Source: Lactifluus volemus
Taxonomy: Eukaryota > Basidiomycota > Agaricomycetes > Russulales > Russulaceae
Reading direction: 5' to 3'
Assembly (NCBI GenBank): GCA_022376515.1
Contig: WTXI01000137.1
Span: 1 to 64,000 of the forward strand
DNA length: 64,000 nucleotides
Part shown: one piece after another, positions 33,244 to 44,089 of the stretch
Layout of the letters: the number at the start of each line of letters is the position of its first letter
Position numbering within the stretch: the stretch's first letter is position 1
The notes under the pieces: generated by a model
Database searches by the model: none
What the model saw: the letters and a program-made list of their open reading frames with translations, nothing else
What the model was told of the DNA's origin: nothing
Made by a program: the position numbers and the translations under genes

Positions 33244-33715
33244 TAATGATATCAGAAGAAGTAGTGACCAATAAAGAAGACACTGTCTTCAAAACACTTG
33301 ACTTTCTCTTAATGGGAGAAGCCAGAGCAGATACTAACAATGTTGTATCAGGAAAATAATTAGCAGTTCACCTGATAAAATTTAAAAACTGATGTATATT
33401 AACAGTTCATGCATGCATCCTGTGGTCAATATTACAAGAAATTAAAATGAAAAAAGTAAAATGACAATGTAATGAACCTTCTGTTCTGATTTTCTTCAAG
33501 TGCTTTTGCCTTCTCTGACTTTATGAAAGTACATCTTCTAGAAGATCAGAAACCTTTGCAAGTGACAGAAACAAACAAACTTAGGCCTGATTTTTCTAAA
33601 ACAAAACAAGTCCAGAAACAAACATGAATAATAAAAATAAAAAATGAACAATAAGATGAAAGGTAAAAAGTTTAAGTAAAGGTAAGAAAAACCAATCAAC
33701 AAATAAATATAAAAA
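33244..33715. other. AT-rich spacer, no gene seen
   Basis: Very AT-rich DNA with many short A/T tracts. No open frame or repeat end is supported. Confidence 0.5.
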
Positions 33716-33726
33716 CTATTACTAAA

Positions 33727-35111
33727 GTTTTTATTTTATTTTAAATCACATTTTTATAGTGCAATAAGGTACTAAAACATAGGGGCCTTCAATAAGATCT
33801 ACAGTCTCATAACAGTCCCAATTTGTTCATCAAGACACGCAGTGTCAGAGCCCTAACAGAACTACATACTCAGAGCTTATCAATCACTGATTCCAACACC
33901 CTTTGCCATGTGCCCCTCTTCTTTGTAGTGTTGAGGTGCTTTGAATGGTGGACTTTGGAGGTACTCTCTTGAGGCTGTGCAAAGTAGGTTGCTGGCCTCA
34001 TGGCCATGAAGGGTACAGGTGTGCACTGCTCAGCTACCTGGAGGGCTGTAGTGGATGGTGGGTCAATTTTATATGTGGGGGGTGTGGTTAGGGCTTTTGG
34101 TGGGGCCTTTGGCTTGTTCAAGGTTGTGGGGGTTTGGGCTTTACCCTTACCCTTCACATCTCCTCCCTTTTCACTCTTCTCCTTGGAGATAGGGCACCAG
34201 TGTCTCTTCTGAGCTTTGCACATGGTGAACTTATGTCTGCCTGCCAGCATGCCTGTTGTGGTAGGCTGTTCATGGCTTCTTCGGCTGATCTTTGGGCTTC
34301 TTACCTCAATGCACAATTCCTTCTCTGTGCAAGTTGTTTCTTCTCCTTCTGGGCCTTGGTCACAAGGCAGGGGCCCTTTGTGAGGTCGAAAAAGGCTTTG
34401 AGGGCCTCTGTTAAGAATTTCTAAGATATAACCAAACATCACCTTTCTCACCTTGTTGATGGGGCAAGGTACAAGTGCAACAGTGCACTTGACCAGGTGG
34501 GCATGGTACTGGGGATCAAACTCTACCCAGAAAAAATTTCCATCTTTGGCTTTTTGAGCCAAAATGACTTTGGCCAAGATGTAATCTCATGATAGGAACC
34601 AGCATCAATGAAAGGTGTTGTGAATGTTAAACACAGAAAGTTCATCATTCCCAGTAAGTGCCTTGCATGGGGAGGGTTTCTCCTTTGGTGGGAAGTAAAC
34701 GGGGCCACATGGGATCTCTCCTGCCCTGCCAGCAGTATCAACTGAGGGGGTTAAAGAGGGTTGAGAAATGGGGGTCCCAGTAAAAACCAATGGTGAAAAA
34801 TCCTGGGAATTTGAGCCAGCCTTATCCTGTAGGCCTAAAGGAGCCTGGGGGGGGCCATGGAGAGAGTGGGAGGGGGAGGAAGCAGAGTTAATGAGTTGTG
34901 GGTGGCTTTGAGAGCTACTAGAGCTGCATCAACATCGCCTAAGGTAACCTTATCTAGAGCAGCTTTTGCCACTAGGTAGGTCTCCTGTGTGCTAGGAACA
35001 TTTGCTTTTGCATGCCAGCAGACTAGCTTATAGTCATCAAGAGAGAAGACAGGGGATATATCATCATGAGAAAAAAAGACAATGGTGGTAATAAGAGTCC
35101 AAGAAGGGATG
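33727..35111 (-). mobile_element. poly(A)-tailed retroposon, unrecognised family, copy 2
   Basis: 1,385 bp on the minus strand, bounded by perfect 11 bp TSDs TATTACTAAAG (33716-33726 and 35112-35122). The minus-strand 3' end is A-rich (AAAATAAAATAAAAA). Its 5' end CCCTTCTTGGACTCTTATTA matches copy 1 (12372). The minus-strand frame 34577-33870 reads FFWVEFDPQYHAHLVKCTVA, then VPCPINKVRKVMFGYILEIL and KRHWCPISKEKSEKGGDVKG, clearly homologous to copy 1. The upstream block LTGNDELSVFNIHNTF sits in another frame. Different TSDs and flanks show an independent insertion. Confidence 0.8.
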
Positions 35112-35122
35112 TATTACTAAAG

Positions 35123-35394
35123 ATAACAGTTAGAGATGGGAATTGCTTTCAGGCCACAGCAACCTCTGCTGAATCACTAATATAAATGGTCAAAGGTTAC
35201 TAAATGACACAATTTTTGAATTATGCACAAGATAGAAACAACTGGTAACAGGTCAAAGCCAGGAGTACCAGGTAGAGAAGAGGGTCAGCATAAACACTTC
35301 ACTTTTTTTTTTTTGTAAAGTAATGTATTAGATAGTTAAAGATAGTAACTAGGTTATCTAACAGCACTACCTAATGTACTGGAGCAGGCCATGT
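35123..35394. other. spacer, no gene seen
   Basis: AT-rich DNA with a T-run near 35305. No interpretable feature. Confidence 0.45.
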
Positions 35395-35430
35395 TAGTGT
35401 TGCCACAGTCTAGCTTAAAGTAGTTTAACT
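35395..35430. repeat. hAT-type terminal repeat TAGTGTTGCCACAG
   Basis: TAGTGTTGCCACAGTCTAGC closely resembles TAGTGTTGCCACGGCTCGGC at 53281 and two partial copies at 16886-16930. It is probably the left end of the hAT element whose decayed transposase occupies 36180-38330. The right end was not found. Confidence 0.5.
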
Positions 35431-36179
35431 GATAAACCAAACTGCATTTTAGCCAGATTAAGCTAAAAATTTAGCTTATGGTTAAGTCAATTTGCTAACT
35501 ACAGGAAGTTAGTAAGTGACAGTTTCAAGTGACTTAGACCATGGCTAGTTACCATATGCAGACTACAGTATATTTATTACCTAATAAGGACAATTTTCAA
35601 CCATCAATTTTCACACTGCTCCCATTAATTTCTACCTGCTCCCATTAATTTCTATACTGCTCCCCTATCAGACACACTATCACTATCTGTTGCACTCCCC
35701 CTCTTTATCCTATGCCTTCATGTCCTTGGTTTCAAGTCCCCTGGTTCCCCCTTCCTGCATGGAACTATTCTTGGGCTGTCTTAACTTGTTGTCTGGTGGC
35801 TTTGGGTGGATTATCTGTTGTACCCCCACTTGTCTGTCCTATGTCCTCAAGTCCTCGGTTACAAGTTCTTGGTTTCCCCTTCTTGTACTTTGGCATATAT
35901 CAGGTCTATGTGACACCTACACTACAATACATTGCTGGTAAGCTTATCTTCTACCACTGCATCAACCCATCCTTGTGATTTTGTCCATACTATTGTATTT
36001 CCAACAGCTTGCATGTCTCTTTTAAAAATTGTAGTTGTAGCATGTTTAACAGTTTATTAGAACACATTATTTATGGATCCCCCATTTTTGGAGATAATCA
36101 TTGAATGAATTGTTAGAAAATAATCTGGTATGTGATGCCATATGTTTATATTATTCTCTACTTAAACATTACAGCCAAT
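35431..36179. other. non-coding 5' part of the hAT relic; partial duplication at 35690-35900
   Basis: No gene recognised. CTCCCATTAATTTCTA recurs three times near 35620-35660. A stretch CCTTGGTTTCAAGTCCCCTG is imperfectly repeated about 120 bp later. Confidence 0.4.
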
Positions 36180-38330
36180 TTATACTATTGAGTCACCACA
36201 ATTAATTTTAATCCTCAAGATGCTCAAGTCTAATCTCAAGAACTCTAACATTCCTGGCTGTATGATGTTATATAAGCATATTGATGAAACACTCAAGCAC
36301 TACTTAGATTCATTAGTAGCTGAACTCTAGGTATGTTATGTATATCTTGATACAAACCTTTCTGATAGCTTTGTATATAGGGTGCTAAGGGTAAGATCTT
36401 GTTTACCATGAACAAGTGGTCTAATCCAAATAGAGAGCCATTTATGGCTGTGACAGCTCATTGAATTGAAACCAAAGCTCAATTAACTCTCACTAGACCT
36501 TAAAATTCACTCAATCTCTAAGCTAACTTGATAAGATTTATATGTGTTCCTGGACACCATACTGGGGAGCACCTGGCCCATACATGCACTCATCAATATT
36601 TTGGATCAGATTGAAATAACAGAAAAGGTTAGAGATATTTATACCATTTATAATTCAGTTATTAATCTATTTACCCTGACAGTTTACCCCTAAATAACAC
36701 TTCACAATACTTCAAATAATGATGCCCTTATAGACACATTATTTGATGAATTTTCAAGAAATAATATTGATTTTGACCAGAATACACAGTGGATTCAGTG
36801 AGTCATGTCTGTCTCCTTTTAAAAGTGATATTAATTATGTTTTAGATGTTTTTCACATGTCATAAACTTGGCTGGCTATCAAGGCAGTTCTTGTTAACAT
36901 GACAAGACTTAAACATGCAGAGGAAGGTGCCCATGACTATAAACCCACTCTTAACCAGCAACACAGTTATCACAAATTCTTGATCAAGATCCCATTTCTA
37001 TTGTTTGATCCTTTGTAACTTCTGTGTGTAACCTTGTTTTTTTTTTGACTAGCCTATTTTGACCACTCATGGTTCTACAGGTGTGACAGTTCTCTCTCCT
37101 CAATGACAAACTTATAGCCATAGAAAAGAGACTTACCTCTCAAGAGCTTCAGCTTGTTCAGAATGTCAGAACATAATGGTTATCAGTAAAATGGATGTTA
37201 GATTGTTTTTTATTGCTTAAAGAGGTATGTATAGCTCATTGTTTTAATGTAATCTTGATAATAAATAAATAATAGCCCATTAAGCAATTCCTTGCAAGTG
37301 ATAATAGAGTGCAGTTGAAAAAGTATAAGCTAAGCAATGATGAGTGAAAGATATTTGCAGACTTTCAGAAAATTCAAGCAGTACAGTACTTTTCAATTAA
37401 TATCCATGTTTAGCTAAATTTAAGACTTAAATAGATTTCTTGTATATTTTAGTAACTGCTATCTGGTGAAAAAACCCTGACTCTTCACCAAGCAGTCTCT
37501 GCATATTCAGGTATCATTAGACTATGGGAGCAATATGTCACTGACCACCCTTAATACTTCAATATTATTGACCTTGGTCTTAACAAACTGAAAAGCTATG
37601 AAAACCATATAACACTTTGTCCTGCATATGAACTTGCCATGGGTATGTAACAGTATATACTAACTAGAGAGTATTTTATTCTCATGTCTTCTCTAGTCCT
37701 GAACCAATCTGTTAAGCTTTGCTGGCTTACTCTGTATCAGCTACATTGAGTGTCAATTACAAAGAATGAGCTTATGTAGCATGTAGGTGACCACACACTC
37801 CTGCTGCTCTCACTCAGTCAAATGCACTTGACTTACTTGAGCTATATGACAGTTCCTCAGTTGAATCACAGGGTTTAGTATTTGAGGGTGAGAGTTACTT
37901 AAATGACTGGAGCTCAAGCACTAGTGCACGTAATTTCTGGCAGGTAAGCTCTCAAATTTACACTATTTGTGATCACATTCACATGGTGTGACTACAGGAA
38001 AATCATCTTTATTATTCAACACTCTTTGTGCTTGCTCTTGATGTGCTTGTGATCTAAGCCTCAGCTATTCCATGTGAGCAAGTATTTTCCTTGGCCAAGG
38101 CTACAATGATAACATGGTGTAATTAGATTAAGCTGAAGTTAATAGAGACTTTACAGCTGCTCAAGTTTTTATTTTAAAATAGGAGAGGACTGAACTTTAC
38201 AGAGGGTCTCTTTGTGAAAGATGAGATAAATGAACTTAAGGCTCTGATAGAGTATATTAGTAACATCCCTGATGACATCAATGCCTTTATTACCAGCCTT
38301 ACTAATGAGATGAGTGCATTACAACTGTAA
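36180..38330 (+). pseudogene. decayed hAT transposase
   Basis: Heavily mutated plus-strand gene. Recognisable blocks: REPFMAVTAHxIETKAQLTL with CVPGHHTGEHLAHT (36420-36580), parallel to PYMAVTAHWLESKLTQGQRK and LLVPGSHTGERLAEE of the better preserved copy at 62.8-63.0 kb; SGIIRLWEQYVTDHP near 37510; IPCEQVFSLAKATMI near 38065; LIETLQLLKF; and an acidic tail to 38330. The last blocks are the hAT C-terminal dimerisation region. Intron-like gaps separate blocks. AT content is high and stops are numerous. Confidence 0.65.
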
Positions 38331-38478
38331 ATCATGTTCTTGTGTTATGTAGAATGACTAGTAATTATACTATCAAGTATTGAGTTTTCATATAAAGGGT
38401 ATTGATAGATAATGCCTTAGTGAGTGCATATTTGATACTACCCTCCAGCATGACAAGTACACAGAACTTAGATGGGAA

Positions 38479-38650
38479 CATCAGGAAAACCCATTTGGCC
38501 TTAAACTATATTAGATGCTCCTTAAAGCTTACTTAAGATGTTGGTAAGTAGATCCTCAACTTACCAACATTGAGGATCTAATTACCAACATCTTAAGTAA
38601 GCTTTAAGGAGCATCTAATACAGTTTAAGGCCAAATGGGTTTTCCTGATG
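38479..38650. repeat. 172 bp near-perfect palindrome
   Basis: Two 81 nt arms (38479-38559 and 38570-38650) are inverted complements with only two mismatches, around a 10 nt centre. The arms contain CCATTTGGCCTTAAACT and TTAAAGCTTACTTAAGATG. Arm homology this high implies recent formation, and the sequence should extrude a cruciform or RNA hairpin. It is not bounded by a TSD that I can see. Confidence 0.9.
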
Positions 38651-38732
38651 AAGTCAATGAGACACTGAGAATAAATGAACTTCAAGTTGAAATAGGTTGT
38701 ATGGAGTCAGCATGCACATTACATATCATGTG

Positions 38733-40177
38733 TAGACTGTCTGGGGGCTGGGCCGGGCTGGGCCAGAGCCACCCCCATTTTGCCTGGCCCTGGCCCTGGC
38801 CCTCAAGGGCTGGTCTGCCTGTGGTTGGCCTGGCCCTCAGAGAGCCAGCATCAGCTGGCCCTGGCCCGACCCCAGGCCAGCCCGGGACCAACCTGGCTCT
38901 CCCCCTTAAAAAAAATAATAAGTTAATTAACTAATTTCAGTAAAAGTTTCCCATACTTGCTCACATAATCAATTCACAGCAACTTCTAACAATTGCACAT
39001 ATCGGGATTTGAACTCTCGACCAGTGCACACAAAAAATAATACATTTTGTCAATTTACCACTATACCATAAAGGCTCGATAAATTTTTTCTCCATAGCTT
39101 ATCTTAAACAATTGTCTTGCCTCAGCCTGTGCACCTGCCACGTCACCAAGTCAACTCAAACTTGGGCCACTTGCCTCCCCTCCCACGTCCCTCTGTTTCC
39201 TTGCTTGCTTTCTGCTTCCCTCTCTGTCTGCTTTCCCACTTTCTGTCACCGCCATCGCCCCACCTTTGCCACTCTCATGCCCTTTCTGTCATCACCATTG
39301 CCCACCCTCTGTCTCGCATCCTTTGTTGCTGTGCATCACCTGTCATCACCTCTTGTGTTTTCTTTGTTGGCGCTACCACTTGCCCTCTGTTGCTGCCACT
39401 TCTCTGTTGATTTCCTGTTAGCATGGCATATGCTGGTGCATCATGCCTTTTTTTTTTTCTTTGACTACATACACTAATTTTTTGATTTCCTATTTCCCTT
39501 CATCGCCCTGTATCCCCTTTGCTCCCTCACCCACTGGCACTGCAGGGGGTTGTTACACATGGACATTCCATGGCATCATGGTTGCTCAGTCATCACTTTT
39601 GCGACCATCCGACACCTGATGCCTGCTAATGGGGCATTTGCGTGACATCTCCCCAAAGGTTTACCTGCTGTGCTGCCTGCCTTCTCCCCTTGCCACTGCT
39701 GCTGTGGTGCTGCTGCCCCAACGCTGCTGCTACTGCTCCAACCCCAACCCCACCGCCATTGCCCTACTGTCACTACTGCTACCCTGCTGCCACCACTACC
39801 CTGACGCCACCACCACTGCCTTGCTATCACTGCTGCTTCCCCACCGTTGTTGCTGTATCCCCACTGTTGTTGCTGCTGCCCCAATGCCACCACCACTGCT
39901 TCATCACTGCTGCATCCCCACCATCGCTTTTGCTGCCCCAATGCCACCGCCACTGCCCCACCACCCCTGCCACTGCCCTGATGCTGCCTTTGTAGCACCA
40001 CCCTACAGCCTTGCCCTCGCTGCCTCCCTACGGGTAGGGCCAGCAGGGCCAGCCCAGGGCTGGCCCTAAGGGCCACTCATAAATTTGTCCAGCCCTGGCC
40101 CTGGCCCTGGCCCTCAAGGGGCCGGTTCGGGTCGGCCCTAGGGCTGGGAGGGCCAGGCCAGGCCCGCAGACAGTCTA
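38733..40177. mobile_element. non-autonomous hAT element (hAT-2)
   Basis: 1,445 bp with inverted ends TAGACTGTCTG(G/C)GGGC and perfect 8 bp TSDs ATCATGTG (38725-38732 and 40178-40185). Both subterminal zones are packed with TGGCCCTGGCCC / GGGCCAGGGCC words, probably transposase-binding repeats. The interior is low-complexity (CTGCTGCC, CACCACTGC) and has no credible gene. A tRNA-like patch lies at 39001-39080 on the minus strand (A-box-like ATGGTATAGTGGTAAA, B-box-like GAGTTCAAATCC). Confidence 0.85.
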
Positions 40178-40185
40178 ATCATGTG

Positions 40186-41029
40186 TCATGGTCCATGCAG
40201 GAGAGGGGCAACAAATGAAGGTGCAAACTAGACAGAACTTGAGGGCTATTTGACAGGAATGGGGAGGAAACAGGAAACAGATAACCACACTTGAAGGGGC
40301 ACTGAAAAGAAGCAAGAAACCAATGTAAGACAGAGAGGGGGATGTAGCAAGGGCTCTACCTGAAATAGCCAGACAGTGTGTCAAGGCCATTCATGATAGT
40401 ACCTGTGCAGGAAAATGGAACTGAAAAAAGGGACATGGATGAATAGAGACACTGGCTTGCACACTCACAGTGTAAGTAGAGCTGCTAAAAAAAAAGGGTG
40501 TTATTAAGGCCCCATTTAGCAATGCAAAATTTCTTAAAATTTTCACTTTCAAAATTTCTGGGAGTTTCTGGAAGTGACTCATATGACAAAGTTTTCCAAA
40601 AGTGACATGACATAAGGGCAGTTCAGCAACCATTAGTCATATAGTATTATACAGTACAACTCCCTAATTACAATGTAGAACAAGTAGGATAAGTGGTGTA
40701 ACGATGGAAGGCTCAGAGAGAGTCTGAGCAACCATGGCTTGATCTGTAGGTAAGGAGAGGGTTCATCATCAGTAACTCATCACTCATCACCTCTCTGCAT
40801 AAAAACTAAATAAACTATATTAAATACAAGAGATGGAATGAAATACTAGTGGAAAACACAGTATCTACCAAGACCTATAGTGTTCTTGTTAGGAGCCTAC
40901 CATTCTACCTAAATCTAAGAGGCCTATAACAGCTACCTAGAAGTTAGTCTTCTAGATAGGTGGGATGTGTTTCCTGATGATGTGCCTTCCTGATGCTGAC
41001 TGATCTTCATTTGGAAGCTGAACAGCAGT
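40186..41029. other. no gene seen
   Basis: Mixed-composition DNA downstream of hAT-2 with short open frames only (for example 40391-40633 minus). Nothing recognised. Confidence 0.45.
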
Positions 41030-42290
41030 TTTCTAAGGATTCAGATTTCTGCCATTTCAGACAGCAACTCTTTTACACCTCATTAACCCAAATCCTTTTA
41101 TCTCTGCATGATTGGATGTCCACCCCTCAGATTGTTTAGTGTGGCAATGGCAAATTTTATTGTGCAATTCTTGGACTTGGTCCATATATAGCTGATTACC
41201 CTGAACAGTGTCTTCTCTCCAGTGTTGTACAAGGATGGTGCCTCAAGTATGAGCTAGGCTAAGTTATTATTTGCGCTCTGATCAATTCTTGATAGATGTC
41301 TTTCACCACCAGAGGACCTTAGCAGCAATGAAATCACTCCACACATAAAGGACCATACTATTTTTGTTACCAAGAATTATGGTTTGTTGCCTGTGTGGGA
41401 CAATTTCAGCATGATTAGGGACATTGTAGTATGTGCTTTATACTTAACATCTGATATAGCATTACTTTAAACTCTTCCTTGTAGCCCTTCACAGAGAGCT
41501 TCTCTTGTGCCAACATTCATGAGCTTCTTTTGCCTGATCTATTACATCAACTCATTAAAGGTACATTTAAAGATCATCTCATGACATGAATTGAAGAGTA
41601 CTTGGAGCTATTCAATTTGAAGCAAGAAGTCAAGAAAATTGTGAGCCAAATTAACCAACAGTAAGGGTTGTACAGCTTCAAATGACAATTCATGGATCTT
41701 GAATGTTGGAAATCACCATTGTTTCTCCCTTCTCTGGTCTTTGGAGTTTTTGCCAGGATCATGGGTTTAAACAATGGATGGGCAATGACTCTAAAGCTCT
41801 GATGAAGGTCTATCTGCTTTATTTGTTATGTGGTAGTTGCTGATGCCATTGTTTCAAGGTTTATCTCCTAGCAATCAAAGGATATGTACCTGACAATATG
41901 GTCTGCATGCTGTGTGCCTTCCTTGACTTTTGTTACCTTGCATGGCATAACATTCTCAATTTGGAAAGTCTCAGTCAATTACATGAGGCACTGCATCTCT
42001 TCCATCACCACCGCACTGTCTTCAAAACAACTAGTGTATGCTCTAAGGGACATATTCCCCCCACCAGCACTCTATGGAACACTACCCAAAAGCCATCCAT
42101 GATTTTATGGCACTCAATGGTCTGTGCTTGTCAATCTCAGAATTAAAACACATCAAGGCTATTAAGGAACTGTGGTGTCAATCCAATTAATATAATGCAT
42201 TGGGGCAAATGCTTGCAACAAATCAACCATCTGATGGGTTTTGTTCTGCAGATCCCTTGTTTCTGCAGATCCCTTGTTTCTGCACTCATT
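41030..42290 (+). pseudogene. Plavaka-type (CACTA/KDZ-related) transposase relic
   Basis: Broken plus-strand translation contains GLGPYIADYPEQCLLSSVVQ with GWC (41170-41240), LLPDLLHQLIKGTFKDHLMT (41530) with EYLELFN, FKQWMGNDSKALMKVYL (41768), IKGYVPDNMVCMLCAFLDFC (41875), LHLFHHHRTVFKTTSV (41990), HIKAIKELW and ALGQMLATNQ (42200). These follow, in order, the conserved landmarks of the large Plavaka transposases of agaricomycetes. Frameshifts and stops are frequent. Terminal repeats were not found. Confidence 0.75.
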
Positions 42291-42929
42291 TTTGTGAAAT
42301 GGATAACCAAGAGTGTGGAATGAGAGGCCTTGGCATTACATGGCTTCAGTTGTTATTTTTCTTCTGTTTCCTTGACACAATTTATCCATATGTGTTCATC
42401 AATGACTTTCACATTGTTTTTTTTTTTTTTGTTGAATTGGTGTTTATTGTCCCTGCAAGGATGCAACAAGACATAATCTACAAGACAAGTACCAACTCAT
42501 GGAAGGCAGAGTAAGAGATTAGAGAAAAGAGAAGAGTGTTTGAAGGCATGGGTGAGACAAGGCATATAGTAATAAGATGTAAGAGGCAGAGGAGACAGAG
42601 GCAACTTACAGCAGCTGCAGTCCAATGGCTTCATGTTCAAGGTGGCTCTGGTCTTGGTGGCAGGGGGTGGAGGGTCACCTGTGAAAGGAAGATGAACTTC
42701 CCTAGGCAGCATCCTCTGTGTTTAAATGAGAAGATAGAGTTGGAAGAGTGGTGGGTGATGAAGGTTAAATGCTGCTCTGCATAGAGGGGGCAGGAAAAGA
42801 GGATGTGGGAAGACTTTCACGTTGTTGGTGATCAACCAGACAGGAATACTGGCATGTGGAAGGTCAAGTGCATAGTCAATCATCAAAACAGGCATCCAAT
42901 CTTGTGTGTCATCCACTTGGCCAGTATTA
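42291..42929. other. no gene seen
   Basis: Tail of the Plavaka relic and unrelated DNA with a T-run at 42418-42430. Open frames at 42497-42784 are not recognised. Confidence 0.4.
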
Positions 42930-43660
42930 TCCCTGCAGCACATCTCATATCTGTTTTCAAAGATGCATTGCCCATTGCTGATAATGAAACTCCTGACCTA
43001 TGCTGGCCCAGCACCATGTGGCTTTCAATCCTGTGGTCACTAGTACAGATGAAGATAGCAACCTTAGACAGCATAATCTTGAGAGAAGTCAAGAGAATCC
43101 ATTTCTCAGTACTGCCAGCAGCACATCTTCTGATACTCCAGTGCAGACACAACATTCTCTAAAGACCTTCGATCTTAGGACCTCTCTTACTCTAATAGAT
43201 TCTGAGATTTCTGACTCAGAAGAGATACCTCAGGCTGAGCCATTAGAACATTCTCATACACAAAGACACCAAAATGCCCCCAGGCCTGTAGACCCATTCC
43301 TTATGCAATGACAACCTCAGTAGGGACCTTGCAAAGTCATTTATTTGTACATAGTACATCCCAAGGACAGGTCTGCTTAGTGTAAAGCTCATGGCATTCC
43401 TATCACAGCAAAAAGTGCCCTGGCAGCTATTGCTGCTTTTCTATGGTGTTGAGCCTGTGTCTTAGGATTGACCTAGGCCTTAATTTTCCCAAGAGCGATT
43501 TGTGAATGCCCTGGTAGAATTTATTGTTGCTAATGAATGACCTGGTTGGTCTTTTTTTTATCTTTTTAAAACATTTTTTTAATAACCATTTTGTAGCCTA
43601 TTAGCCTTGTGGAGTCCTGACAATTTTGGGACCTTATGCTCTTGCTATGGGAGAATATCA
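42930..43660 (+). pseudogene. hAT transposase N-terminal fragment, truncated by copia-2
   Basis: The plus-strand frame 43000-43311 reads NPFLSTASSTSSDTPVQTQH and SLTLIDSEISDSEEIPQAEP, homologous to the reverse complement of 63,820-64,000. Nucleotide similarity continues to about 43653 (BED-type region, stop-containing) and corresponds to 63,205-64,000 inverted. It breaks off at GAGAATAT, where copia-2 sequence begins. It is therefore a second, truncated copy of the same hAT family as the window-end gene, in the opposite orientation. Confidence 0.75.
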
Positions 43661-43663
43661 TCG

Positions 43664-43706
43664 ACTTCTGATTCACATTAGAACCTGTTGTACTGACATG
43701 GGGGAG
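43664..43706 (+). repeat. 43 bp scrap of copia-2 internal 3' end before the 5' LTR
   Basis: Matches 48698-48740 with one mismatch, including the polypurine GGGGGAG that should precede a 3' LTR. The LTR at 43707 is therefore also the 3' LTR of a lost upstream copy, i.e. a remnant of a tandem LTR-internal-LTR array. Confidence 0.85.
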
Positions 43707-43949
43707 TGTTATTTGGGCTACTGTAGTGTCAGCCCAACGCTTCTTTGTATATTTGCCTTCCTTATTTAGTATATGCTTAGTCAGGCTTGCCTTTACTGCA
43801 GTGGATGGAATTCTGGGGACTTCAGTCTCATTCTCTCCACTGCAGGTCAGTTGTTATCATTGTCTTTGGTCAATATAGTCTCATTCTCTCCACTGCAGTC
43901 CCCTTGGTCCTCTGTGACTCAAGGGCCCTTCACAGCTCCAGTTAAAACA
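43707..43949 (+). mobile_element. copia-2 5' LTR
   Basis: 243 bp, TGTTATTTGGGCTACTG to CAGTTAAAACA. It is followed at once by GGTTATGGGCCCTGCCCTGC, complementary to the anticodon arm of initiator tRNA-Met (CAU), as in copia elements that use a half-tRNA primer. It differs from the 3' LTR (48741-48983) at roughly eight positions. Confidence 0.92.
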
Positions 43950-44089
43950 GGTTATGGGCCCTGCCCTGCATCAATAGACGCCTTTCACTCCCATTTGAAC
44001 GCTTCCACTCGTTTTTACTCCTCTCTGCCTCTTACTCTCTCAAAATCACTTAAAAACATCCTTTTCATCCTCCTACACCTTCCTACACC

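Noticed and set aside
39001..39080. tRNA gene on the minus strand
   Set aside because: A- and B-box-like words are present but acceptor arms do not pair and the anticodon loop is oversized; treated only as a possible tRNA-derived relic.
39112..40076. Long open frames of 96-166 codons on both strands
   Set aside because: Low-complexity CTGCTGCC/CACCACTGC sequence inside hAT-2; biased composition keeps frames open.
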